Positions 1 to 11,655 of a DNA stretch of 43,180 nucleotides are shown here, one piece after another; within the stretch, counting starts at the first letter, position 1; each line of letters starts with the position of its first letter. The DNA lies in assembly GCA_958430865.1 (NCBI GenBank), contig CAUDNR010004399.1, positions 1-43,180 of the forward strand, given 5' to 3'. Source of the DNA: Entrophospora sp. SA101 (Eukaryota; Glomeromycota; Glomeromycetes; Entrophosporales; Entrophosporaceae). Made by a program: the position numbers and the translations under genes. The notes beneath the pieces are model-generated. The model saw only the letters and a program-made list of their open reading frames with translations. It was not told where the DNA came from and ran no database searches.

Positions 1-1091
1 AAGTTATTATATTTATTGTTGGAATTAGTTGAATTAATCTGGCAAAGTTGTGAGAATGAATATACAAGTGAGGTAGTATGAACCATTGTTTTTTTTCCTA
101 CTTTGATTTTTTTGTGTTCAACCTTATTAAAGATTTGAATAATTTGATGATCATAAAGTATTCACCAGAATACAAGTTTTCATCTCCAAAGGTTGGAGTG
201 ACACTTGACATTCCTGATTCTTATAATTATCGAAGAGAAATGTTATCTAGTTTATGTGAATATGGCAGAAAATGGATTTTATTGGCAATGATGCAAACAC
301 CATCAGAAATTAGAATATTACTTCAGGTAATATTATTATTATTTTCAATATTAACCTACACGAATTATCTAATATAATTTTTTTTTGGAATGGCAGGATT
401 ATCTTGCAGAAGTAGATCTATGCTACTCAGAAAATGTGGTACACATGGGTAGATCAATTGCAATTGATGTTGCAAAAACGTCTTCAAAGGCTGATCGTGG
501 TATGAAGCATTTTTGTACACTTTCATTTATTTTATCTATATATTTGATTAATTCTTATAATTTATTACAGAAATATTTCCTTATGTTCTGAATACAGCTA
601 CAGACAATATATCTGAGTTTATGAAAGATTATACTTCTCAACGATATTATTCTGGGCAAATAATAGGTGCACAACGTTGGTTGACATTACAAGCAAATGA
701 AGGTAATATTTTGAATGATAATAATTATTAAATCATTTTTTGATTATAAAACAGAAATATAATTCTATGACTTTAAATGCCGGAAATTTACAGGTGAAAA
801 TCTTGAAAAATTACCCATTAAGATTGTAGAAAATGTTTTGGAAAAACAGAGTCAAAAGATAAAGAATTCATTAGCTAACCTTGAAAAAAAAATTAATGAT
901 GGTGCACATGTTTCTTTGAAGGAACTAAATCATTTGATGCATTTAGCTTCCAATATAATTATTGAATTACCAAAGGTCAATTGATTATAAGAAATTTTGC
1001 TGTTAATCTAAAAATTATTTGCTAATTTTATATATATATATATAAATTACAGGCAGATGAAGATCTTATTCATTATTTAATTTGGATTCCT
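1..1091 (+). repeat. Left arm of a 1.09-kb perfect inverted repeat
   Basis: Positions x and 4718-x are complementary from 1/4717 to 1091/3627. Every stretch I compared matched, introns included, and two translated stretches are identical on opposite strands. The inner edge is sharp: 1092 and 3626 do not pair. The outer edge is the window start, so the arm may be longer. The arms are separated by 2535 bp of unique STT4 sequence (1092-3626). Confidence 0.95.
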
Positions 1092-3652
1092 ATATATATT
1101 TTCACACCTGATTCTCTTAAACTTGCTAAATCTGTCTGGAGTTGGGTAATTAATGAGAGATCATCTTTCGAGAAAAAAATCATGGTAGAAATTACGAATG
1201 GATGGGTTTGGGCAATGAAACATCACAAAGGATTATTTTCTCCTTTAATAAAGTAAAATATTTGTAGATTTTAACTTATTATATTAGTCATCATTATATA
1301 TATATATTTATATATATTATTTATATATATATATATAGTGTAAGGGGTCCATTTGTAAATAAAATGCAATATGCACCTTCTGACAAGGCCACACAGGAAA
1401 AAACCAATAAAATTGCAAGGAATTTATTCAGTCCACATCTTATCTGGATAAATTTCTTGGCTGATCGTTTCCAAGCCTTTCATTATAGAAGTACTGAATT
1501 AGTACAACTTTATATCAGACTTTTTCTAAAAACATTAAATGCATCCAGCACTTTGAGGTAATTATCTATTGTTTTGTGTTTGGGTATTGATAATAATATA
1601 AAAAAGTACTAATTTACTTTGTTATAATAGCAATCATACTCTATCACTTGAAGGAAGACTACAAATTCTTATTAACGGGTTTAAATTAATACAATCTCAT
1701 CAATTGGAGGCATCAACTGAATATATTTTTCGTAGAAGCCTTTTTGGTTCAGCTTTTAATTGGTTTTCTTTGCCACCAAGGTTTGTTGATCTTAATGATA
1801 TTTATATTAAATAAATTTTTGTTAAATAAAAAATTTTTACTAAAAAAAAAATAGATGGCCTTATGGTGGTAATAAAAGATGCATGATTATAGAGTATAAA
1901 CTTTTAATTGAATTATACAAATTGGTGGAGATTGATAAACCTGAATTAAATGAAATTTTATCAGCTATACCAAAAAAATATTTACAATACAATTTATCAA
2001 ATATCTCAACCTCTCTGATAGTAAATGGTGGTAAGATTATATGATTTTTTGATTAATAAGATCAAGTAGATTATTTTGAATTGTTGATGTTGATTATTGA
2101 GTATTTTTGTAATTTTATTACTTATACCATTTATTTTTACAGACAAAACTAAAGATGAAATACTGAAAATATTTTCAAAATCTAAGAAACTTTTACTTGT
2201 ACTGCTTGAAAGTGAAATTGCTAATTTTGCAACTTGGATAAATCCATTAAATATTCCAAGCACTAATAAAGAATCAACTTCACCTAATGTTCTTTCAGAC
2301 GTATTTATTAAATACATTAAAATTTTATTTATGAAAATTTAAATTTTTAGCATTTAATTGAATAATAATAATAACAATTATATTGTTACTGAATTATTTA
2401 AGGATTCTTGGCAAGATGTTGTCCAACATGCATGGTCAATTTCACCACGATTAGCGATCCAATTGGCCAATCGTTTCAAGCAAGTTGTGATTCAATCAGA
2501 ATTACAAAAGATAATGACAAGTAAAATTATTGAAGCAGTCAATATATCTGAAGCATTGCCTTTATTGCTTGGTGATAAATTGAACCAGAATGTTCTACCA
2601 CAATTAAAAGTAAGTTGAAATAAGATTTTTTAAAAAAAAAATTTATAATAGGAAATATCTTAATATGATTTTTATAAAAATTACAAATAGTACTTATTAT
2701 ATTGGGCACCTGTTCCCCCAATTACGGCAATCACATATTTTTCACCTGCTTTTAACAACAATCCCTTAATATTGCAATATGCAATGCGGGCTTTAGAGTA
2801 TCATCCAGTTGATGTAGTATTTTTTTATATACCACAAATTGTACAAGCATTACGAAATGATTTTTTAGGTTAGTTCTTTTTTAATTAATTATTAACTAGA
2901 TTAATTTCTTTTTTCATGATAAGACAAATATAATTTTAAATATACATCAGGGTATGTTGAGAGGTTTATATTGGGAGCTGCAAAAATATCACAATTGTTT
3001 GCACATCAAATAATTTGGAACATGAATGCAAACATGTATAAAGACGATGAATCAAATATTGTTAAGTTTTGAATTAATATATTTTACAGACATATATATA
3101 TTCTCTTATACTATATTAATATTTATTTACTAAATTATAGCCAGATTCAATAAAACCAACATTAGAACGTATTATAAAAAACATTACTGATTCTTTATCT
3201 GGTAAAGATAAAGAATTTTATGAACGTGAATTTACTTTCTTCAATAATGTAACATCAATATCAGGGAAATTAAAACCATTTATTAAAAAATCCAAGCCCG
3301 AAAAAAAGGTAATTTCAACTGTATCAATTTAATTATATTTAATTATGACTTATAAACTTTTTTTATTTTAGAAAAAGATTGATGAAGAAATGGCCAAGAT
3401 TAAGGTAGACGTAGGTGTATATTTACCAAGTAATCCAGAAGGAAAAGTAATTGGTATTGATTACACATCAGGACGACCATTGCAAAGTCATGCAAAGGTT
3501 AAGACAATTTTCAAAATTTTTGAATTAACATTATTTTCAAATTAAATATTTAAATAAATATATTATATCTTGTATAGGCACCGTTTATGGCAACATTCAA
3601 AATCAGAAAAACAAGACATGATTCAGAGGAATCCAAATTAAATAATGAATAA
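1..3652 (+). pseudogene. stt4: STT4-type phosphatidylinositol 4-kinase, middle to pre-kinase part (no catalytic domain)
   Basis: Spliced exons read as the central and C-terminal non-catalytic part of a type III-alpha phosphatidylinositol 4-kinase (yeast Stt4, human PI4KA), which makes PI4P at the plasma membrane. Exons by eye: 1-72, 159-326, 397-499, 571-702, 794-975, 1053-1252, 1339-1557, 1631-1780, 1855-2030, 2143-2300, 2403-2609, 2691-2868, 2951-3060, 3141-3308, 3372-3497 and 3578-3652. Diagnostic stretches are VGVTLDIPDSYNYRREML near the start and VGVYLPSNPEGKV, SGRPLQSHAKAPFMATF at the end, the linker that normally leads into the kinase domain. About 30 codons after SHAKAPF the reading frame runs into the inverted copy of its own exon (junction near 3627) and stops at 3650-3652, so the lipid kinase domain is missing. 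The 5' end lies outside the window or in the opposite arm (8381-4718). Either a real truncation or an assembly chimera; family call is firm. Confidence 0.85.
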
Positions 3653-6600
3653 GATCTTCATCTGCCTGTAATTTATATATATATATATAAAATTAGCAAA
3701 TAATTTTTAGATTAACAGCAAAATTTCTTATAATCAATTGACCTTTGGTAATTCAATAATTATATTGGAAGCTAAATGCATCAAATGATTTAGTTCCTTC
3801 AAAGAAACATGTGCACCATCATTAATTTTTTTTTCAAGGTTAGCTAATGAATTCTTTATCTTTTGACTCTGTTTTTCCAAAACATTTTCTACAATCTTAA
3901 TGGGTAATTTTTCAAGATTTTCACCTGTAAATTTCCGGCATTTAAAGTCATAGAATTATATTTCTGTTTTATAATCAAAAAATGATTTAATAATTATTAT
4001 CATTCAAAATATTACCTTCATTTGCTTGTAATGTCAACCAACGTTGTGCACCTATTATTTGCCCAGAATAATATCGTTGAGAAGTATAATCTTTCATAAA
4101 CTCAGATATATTGTCTGTAGCTGTATTCAGAACATAAGGAAATATTTCTGTAATAAATTATAAGAATTAATCAAATATATAGATAAAATAAATGAAAGTG
4201 TACAAAAATGCTTCATACCACGATCAGCCTTTGAAGACGTTTTTGCAACATCAATTGCAATTGATCTACCCATGTGTACCACATTTTCTGAGTAGCATAG
4301 ATCTACTTCTGCAAGATAATCCTGCCATTCCAAAAAAAAATTATATTAGATAATTCGTGTAGGTTAATATTGAAAATAATAATAATATTACCTGAAGTAA
4401 TATTCTAATTTCTGATGGTGTTTGCATCATTGCCAATAAAATCCATTTTCTGCCATATTCACATAAACTAGATAACATTTCTCTTCGATAATTATAAGAA
4501 TCAGGAATGTCAAGTGTCACTCCAACCTTTGGAGATGAAAACTTGTATTCTGGTGAATACTTTATGATCATCAAATTATTCAAATCTTTAATAAGGTTGA
4601 ACACAAAAAAATCAAAGTAGGAAAAAAAACAATGGTTCATACTACCTCACTTGTATATTCATTCTCACAACTTTGCCAGATTAATTCAACTAATTCCAAC
4701 AATAAATATAATAACTTTTTGTTGCATAATAAAGAAGGAAGCTCAATCATCAGCTTATCAAGTTGTTTAACAGCCAGTTGATGAACCTTACTGAGACGAT
4801 GACAAATTACAATCATTAGGTTACGAACTTGTGTGTATACATTCTCATTGATTGTATGCGAAATTACTCTTTTGGAACATTCATTAATAAAGACATCCAT
4901 TACCTTTATAATATAAAGATTATTTAATAATTTTGTATGAATATTTATTAACATATACAAAAATTAAAGTGATTACTTGGTTTCCAATTTCTTCCATACA
5001 ACCAACCAACTTGCTTGTATTCACTCCTTGATTAACAAGATATCTGTGAATAAAAGAACATTGACCTGATTGGCTTCTCATTATTTCTATATGATATACT
5101 GAAAGCAAAAAAGTGATTTCTGCAAAGGAAAAATATTTTATTTCAGAGGCATGGTTTGGAAGATAGGATGATAGTGATGAACGTAGATTTGCAAGATCCT
5201 ATTTTAGGATTTAAATAAGTTGATAAAATCAAGAAATTAAATATTGATTATGGTATTTACTCAAAGATAATACATACCTGGTCAGAATTTCCACGACGTA
5301 ATACTGAGTTATATTCTAAATCACTTTCAAGATAATTTGTTGCACCTTCTTGGACCAATGGTGGTGTTTTTTGTGCAATTAGAACCAAGGAATCACGCCA
5401 TTCACGTATCCATGCATCAGCTTCTGAAACAAAGCCATATAAGACACAGTGAAACCACAAATTTCGGAAAAGTTCAACCAATTCTTTAGAAACATTCAAA
5501 TGCACTTTGAAGTCATCATGTGATAGTAGAGTTTTAAGTACAGGAAGTAGAATTCCAATTTCTCCTGCTAAAGAAGTAATCTATTAAAAATAATAAATTA
5601 ATTTAATAAAATGAAAAAATCTAAATTAACTGTTAACATAATACTTTATATAAATATATTTGTCTACTTAATCAGTCACCTGAAATCTACCATTTTTTGC
5701 AATGATCTGATGAATCACTCCACCTTTATCAACAAATAATGTTAAAATTTTATTTAAAAATATTCTATAGAATTCAGGGCGTGACTTTATTCTACTAGCT
5801 AAATCCATTTGACATTTAAGGACCTATGGTAACAATAGATTTAAGAAAACTGAAAATTGAAAATATCTTTTATCAGATAAAACTAAAAATAAATTCTACA
5901 TACTGCAGTAGTAACCATTTTGTTTTCAGGAGAAAGAGATTCATGACTAATATCATTAAATTTTCTTACAATTTCAGTAAAAATTTTTTCAGATGATATT
6001 AGAGCAATATCAACAAATTTTTCAAGGATAAGGGCATCTAAAGCAGGAGTATGATTACGTAAACGATAACCTAACATTGAAACAGCTAAAGCAGAAATCT
6101 AAAAAAACCATAAATTTAGACTTAAAAAACAATAATAATGCTTAAAATGTTTGATTCTAATATATATATATATATATAAAATAATACATTATCATCTTTC
6201 AATATACAAACAACTCCAGTAACTGTACAGACAATGTTTTCAAAGATTTGTTGACGTTGTTCTTCAGTATGTGAGGTGCTACTAATAGAACTATAGACTG
6301 AAATGGTGTCTGAGGCAAGAGTAGAAACTGGAATGAGTGAATTTTTTGAAGATACTGGCGATAAATCATGACCACCCGATTGAAGTAATGTCAAAAGGTT
6401 GTAAATTACAGATCTAGATGTATCACCATCAACAGCCTAAAATATAAATTTAAAAGAAATCAAAATAATAATTCTAATTTGAATAAAACATTTGTTAATA
6501 TCAAAAAAAAAATTATCATACCTTAAGACAATGAGCTAGACGAACAATTGCATATTCAAGAATTGTAAGATTTTTATCAACAGTTACTGCCAATTCAAAT

Positions 6601-8381
6601 ATAGTTGATGGAGTTATTAAAAATTTTCGGACTAATTGAATCATATTTAATGTAGTCTGTGGAAAACTGATTCAAATAAATAAATATAAATATATAAATG
6701 TATATTTGTGTGCCAAAGTTTTCACCATTTTTAAAAGGCTAATAAATCAAAAATAATTTTATTTTTACAAACTTTAAAGCAAGAAATGTTGCTGCATCAA
6801 GTGCTGCCACTTGAACTTTTACATCTGGAGTCTGTGGAACATTAAATAATGAGGAGGTGAGTTTACTAATTAATTCATCATCAAATTCAATGAGACAAAT
6901 GCTTGCTAATGCTGCTAAATCCTTTGAACAATAATTAAAAAAGTAAGAAATCATGTGATTGAACTATAAAAAAGCAACAAAAAATGAGGCAAAGCAATTT
7001 AACTTACTAAACTAACAGCCATAATTTCTCTTGCATACAAAGATGGCAGACAATCATTATCTTGAGCCACCAAATTATCTAATAAATCTTTTAACTCAGA
7101 AAAATATTGTAATGACATTACATAGATTCTTCTTAATGTTTTTTTAACATAATCAGCAATAGGTAAATGATTTTCAGCTTTTTGATTTATTAATATGCTC
7201 CATATATCATTGAATGACATTAAAGCCATTGTATATTCAGTATATTTCTCAGTAAACATTGAACGTGCCAATACACTTTTCAATAATTTAGTTACATAAT
7301 ATAACAGTCCATTGCCAGAAATTGGAAATCCTTGATTCTGATATCTTGATAAAAACCTTTTTACATATATGTGATGTGATTCTGAAGATTTTAATATTGT
7401 TTCTATAATCTGTTGAACTTCTTGTAAAGTATCATTGTAAATTATGGTTTGAGTTTGATGGGCGAAATATTCAAAGTCTTGAAAATGCCATGGATGATGT
7501 GAACTTTCAATTGAACGTAACAAGCCATTTAATATTGGAATAACAATAGTACATACATGTTCAGCTATCTCATAAAAGAAAGGATATATAAAAATTTGTA
7601 ATCTGTTATAAAATATATAATTAATAAGAGGAAAAAAAAGTACCATTTTGAGTCTTTAACTCTGCACCCAACTTTCCAAGAAGAGAGAATACTTCTTTAG
7701 TAATTAGTTCACATTTTGATTTTTGTTTACTGCAAATAACAAATAATTCATGTGTAAGATTATATGAAAGTTGCTCAGGTAATGAATAATCTATAAATTA
7801 CAAAATTACAGATTTATCAATTGAACATTGCAATAAAAAATCAAATTTAAAAATTCACTTTGCTATTGTTTTTTTCTTTTGTTACCTTTCCAGGTTAGAT
7901 TTTCCTCATATGAAAATCTAGCAAGATTTTTTAAATAATTCAAAAGAATTGGAAGAATCTCATCAACATAGGACTCATTTGTAGTAATTGATGCAAAAAA
8001 AGCTAATGCAGAAACATCTTGAAAGAGTGCTTTTGTCTATAAATTGATATATAAATATATTTTAGAATTATGTCTAAGATCAAAATTTCAATAGAATAAA
8101 AAAAAAAAAATAATACCATCAAACCAGTTTTAAAAACCAAATTTTCACTTTCTATTTCATCCTTATTTATCATTGGCATCATTGGCAAACATCTTTTGAT
8201 TAACTGTGAAACTTCTTCTTTGGTAGTTTCTGGATCAGTACCTAAAACATTTGATAGTTCATCTAGTATTATTGCATGAAGATTTAGCTCAAGGCTGATC
8301 AAAACAATTCAAAATTAGATCATTCAAAAATTCTCTGAAAATGTAATGAATTTAAATTTAATTCAGCCATTACCTATTCAT
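3603..8381 (-). pseudogene. stt4: STT4-type phosphatidylinositol 4-kinase, N-terminal part, truncated by inversion junction
   Basis: This is the N-terminal half of the same PI4-kinase gene, read on the minus strand. The start is ATG at 8381-8379 in an 8-base first exon (8381-8374), a GT-AG intron, then exon 2 from 8294; joining gives a protein starting MNSLELNLHAIILDEL. Many short exons follow (for example around 8294-8118, 7646-7000, 6950-6780, 6060-5900 and 5505-5260) encoding helical-repeat sequence typical of Stt4/PI4KA N-terminal regions. From 4717 to 3627 it repeats positions 1-1091 exactly in inverse orientation. Past 3627 the frame enters antisense DNA and stops at 3605-3603, so the coding part ends in the middle of the protein. 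Joined in the order 8381-to-4718 then 1-to-3627 the two arms give a collinear STT4 up to the linker before the kinase domain. An apparently intact promoter side faces POL3 divergently. Confidence 0.8.
3627..4717 (-). repeat. Right arm of the 1.09-kb perfect inverted repeat
   Basis: Exact reverse complement of 1-1091. It starts inside an STT4 exon (junction after catgattcag at 3626) and continues into unique N-terminal STT4 sequence beyond 4717. Intron sequence is as well conserved as exons, so the duplication is recent or artefactual. Confidence 0.95.
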
Positions 8382-8453
8382 TTTTAAACTAGCAGTAAAG
8401 ATTTCTATTTTATGATTTTTAAGTTTGAAATATTCAATTATTAAATAATAGTG

Positions 8454-8617
8454 GAGGAAATTGAGTCGGGCGTTTGTGTTACATTAAAGGTAGCCGATAA
8501 TCTATTTGCAGAAATTTCGTGTAACAAAGTTAAAAGTTAATTACAGAAGAGTGGGAACTCTCTAAAATTTTATTTGCGCATTCTTTATGTAACATAAACG
8601 CCTGCACTCAATTTCCT
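8454..8617. mobile_element. Small foldback element (MITE-like) upstream of STT4
   Basis: Arms at 8454-8482 and 8587-8617 are inverted copies: GAGGAAATTGAGT, then GGCGTTT(G/A)TGTTACAT in both. The total is about 165 bp with no coding capacity. It sits about 70 bp upstream of the STT4 start codon, in the STT4-POL3 divergent region. I could not assign an unambiguous target-site duplication, so the superfamily is open. Confidence 0.6.
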
Positions 8618-8779
8618 ACGCTGCATGCATATAATCGAAAAAGAAATTCAATGCCTAAATTTTTATTAAGGGCATTATGCTATTATGCAAACAACATGAC
8701 AATAAGCATTATACATTAATTCAGTTGAATTTTTAAAGTGCTTGATTAAATAAAATATCATGAGGATCTATATATAGTT

Positions 8780-9115
8780 TTGTTTAAAATAATGAATCTA
8801 ATGAAAAATTTTATTGGTGGTAAATTTTACTTCAAATGTGGATATACTCCACAATATGATGACCATAATAACTTTATCAAACTTCAAAGATTTAGTTCTT
8901 GGATTTCCCTGTAATCAATTCAAAGCTACTGAAGATGGTAAAAAAAAAGAAACTAAATCATTTTTTGGGAGGGAAGAAATTGAAACATTTGTAGAATGAT
9001 AAATGTCATTGTAACCTTTCCATCATTTGCAGCTTAAATATTGAGACTAAGTTTATAAATTTCTGGAGCCCAAATTAACAGGAGACATTAAATGGAATTT
9101 TGAAAATTTTTAATC
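8780..9115 (+). pseudogene. Glutathione peroxidase-like pseudogene
   Basis: Three frames together carry recognisable glutathione peroxidase (Gpx/Hyr1 family) pieces in the right order: KCGYTPQY near 8835, LVLGFPCNQF near 8910, a degenerate VTFPSFA near 9010, and GDIKWNFENF near 9090. The family reduces peroxides using an active-site Cys; the conserved Cys-Gly-Tyr-Thr and the GFPCNQF block are visible, but frame changes and stops separate the pieces. No single open frame joins them and I see no introns that would repair it. It is decayed DNA rather than a gene. Which functional copy it derived from cannot be told here. Confidence 0.7.
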
Positions 9116-11655
9116 AATTGTTAAGCAATGTTGTCAAATGTTAAAGTAAAACAAATAAAATTTTGTTTTGTTTTTAGCCTGCTGATATAGAAGACATCAA
9201 ATCATATCTTTAATGTATATTTATAATGATTAACAAATAATTCAATTTCATTTTTTAGTCACAATTATTCAAACCAAAATAATGGTGGTTAAGCCAAGAA
9301 AACCCAATAGTGGTAATTTTGACAAAGAGCTTCAATTCATTACAAATCATACAAATCTCTAAATCTTTGATAATTTAATATTAATCTGATTAGAACCCTT
9401 TTAACAAATATTATATACATACATTAAAATTTTAGCAAGATTATATATTATGTATAATTAATATATTGATTTATATAAAAGTTATGTAGTTGAAGAGTTT
9501 TCTGATAATAATGCATCTTGATTAAATTGTTCAGATGATTGTTTCTAATATGATTAATTGGCAAGATAAACATATTTATTTTTATTGATTGTTATAATTA
9601 TTTAAAATTTTAAAAAATTACAAATAAACAAACCAATTCCATTTGTTTTGTTGATTCTTTTCTTTTTGCAATTTTTTGTCTAAATGCTATACCTGATCCA
9701 ATGAAACTATATGCTATATATATTTGTAATAACAATGATTAAAATTCTTGCTCTTCTTTTTTCAACAATAGTTAATACTAATATTTAAATTAATTATTTA
9801 CCTGCAATGCCAACTAAACTAATAACCAAAGTTCTATGCACTAAATCTGAAATCTTTAAGCCAGTCATTTTTTTTTTATTGGAAAAAAAAATTCAAGTGC
9901 GACGATTATCAAAATTATGGTGCAACCATTACTTATTGATTAAAACCTCACGTGATTTTTACGTATCCCTCAAACAGACAGTATTAGTATTAAGAGGTTG
10001 CGGAGAGAAAAAATTTATTTTTTGGCAAATAAGATTTTAAAATTTCTAATTTGATTTGTTCTTTGTGGACTAAATCTAATCTTTGTGATTGGGAAATTTT
10101 TCTATAGATTCATTATGAGTTTTAACAGATTTATTTATAATTTATAGATTTGTTTATTTTGAAATATAAGTAAGATCTGAAAGAATTGACTTTATTAAAT
10201 GATTGGAAGGTGAAAAATGAATCAGAAAAAAAATAATGCAATTTATGAAATATGGATAGATGGAAATGATTGTTAATTCCACTTCACATTTACCTTGACA
10301 ACATTTAGTTTCAAATTGATCTTTATTCTTCATAGCAGATTTAATGTCTGAACTTAAACATAAATACAATTCAAGTTCTTTATTTTGTTCTACCTTTTTT
10401 TTAAAAAAATTTAGAGAAAAATTAAATGAATCCAATCAAATAATACCTTGTGGATTATAGAATAGTATTTCTTCAAAAATCATTATTTGTTGTTGATATA
10501 AATATACATATCCAATTTTTTCTCTATATTTTTCTTAAAATTGAACTGGATAAATACATAATTATATATAATTTGGTTTAAAAAAAACTTTTTTGCAAGT
10601 CATATGATTTGGATGTGTATATTTGAAAAATATATCTATATATGTATATAAACATATTTATTTAACAAAATCTTTATTAAATAGACAAATTTATTATAAT
10701 AAATAATAATTTTAAATTTTAAAAGACATCTTACTACTGAATGGAATTATTTATTTCAAGATGTCTTAAATTCTTTTGGCAATAGAAACCAAGAGCATGA
10801 AATAAACAAAATTGAAATAAGAATAGTGATGGTGGTTTCTTAGAAAATCAATTTGATGGTTTGATGGGTATTGATTTAAAATATAAAAAGAACACCAACA
10901 CAAAGAAAAAAGGCAATTAAAGAATCAGAACATTGAAAGACAAACAATGTTTATAATATTTATAAAATTTCTTTTGGTTCCACTGCAGATGATAAATGTT
11001 TAATTCCATTGAAACTTTGAAAAAAACTTATTACATATGAAACAAATTGCAAAAGATATTTATATTATTAAAAAATTTGATAAAAAACTTTTAGAATACA
11101 TCATATGCATCATTTCCTCTAATAAGTCACCAAATAATAAGAAATCTGAAAAAATGAAGATTTGATTTCACAGGGAATGGATGGATGTCATACAGTTTAG
11201 GAATTTATAAAATTCTTGTGAACTAAACTTTTTAATTTGTCAATGTTATGACAATTTCCAAGTAATTATTCTTTATTGATAAAAGCAATTTTAAAGTTTA
11301 ATGATCCTTATTTGGTATTATCAGTATTTGAACAATCAAAATGATGTGGAATTGTATCATACACAATGGTTGATGTTTGCAATGAATTATTGAGAATTAG
11401 ATGGAAATATTGGGATGATTTAGTTGGTATTAGGCATTTATTAGTGAAATTCATTCAGAATCTTCAAAAGTAGTCAATTAGACAACAAGTTGGATTATGA
11501 ATATTCTAGAAAATTTGCAAATTTAGGACCGAACATATATCTGTGATCAGCCCCAGTACTGTATGCATACTGTTGATCGAACGCGAACATGATATATAAT
11601 AATAAAGAAGACATTGGGTTACACATGAATGTTTAAAAACTTTCTATAATAAAAG
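9116..11655. other. Gene-poor decayed region
   Basis: About 2.5 kb of AT-rich DNA before POL3. Only short open stretches occur (for example 9807-10040 on + and 10435-10154 on -) and I recognise no family in them. Stretches around 10740-11480 have a base composition like exons but are broken by many stops, suggesting old pseudogene or transposon debris. No tRNA-like or rRNA-like structure was seen. The POL3 promoter must lie at its right end; no clear TATA motif can be singled out in such AT-rich sequence. Confidence 0.4.

Noticed and set aside
7578..7587. ATATCCTTTC on the minus strand, a perfect U12 donor string in STT4
   Set aside because: It lies inside coding sequence (IFIYPFFYEIAEHV) directly after a normal GT-AG intron, with no acceptor that would improve the protein.
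9807..10040. 77-codon open frame before POL3
   Set aside because: No recognisable domain, AT-rich composition and no splice context; likely chance.
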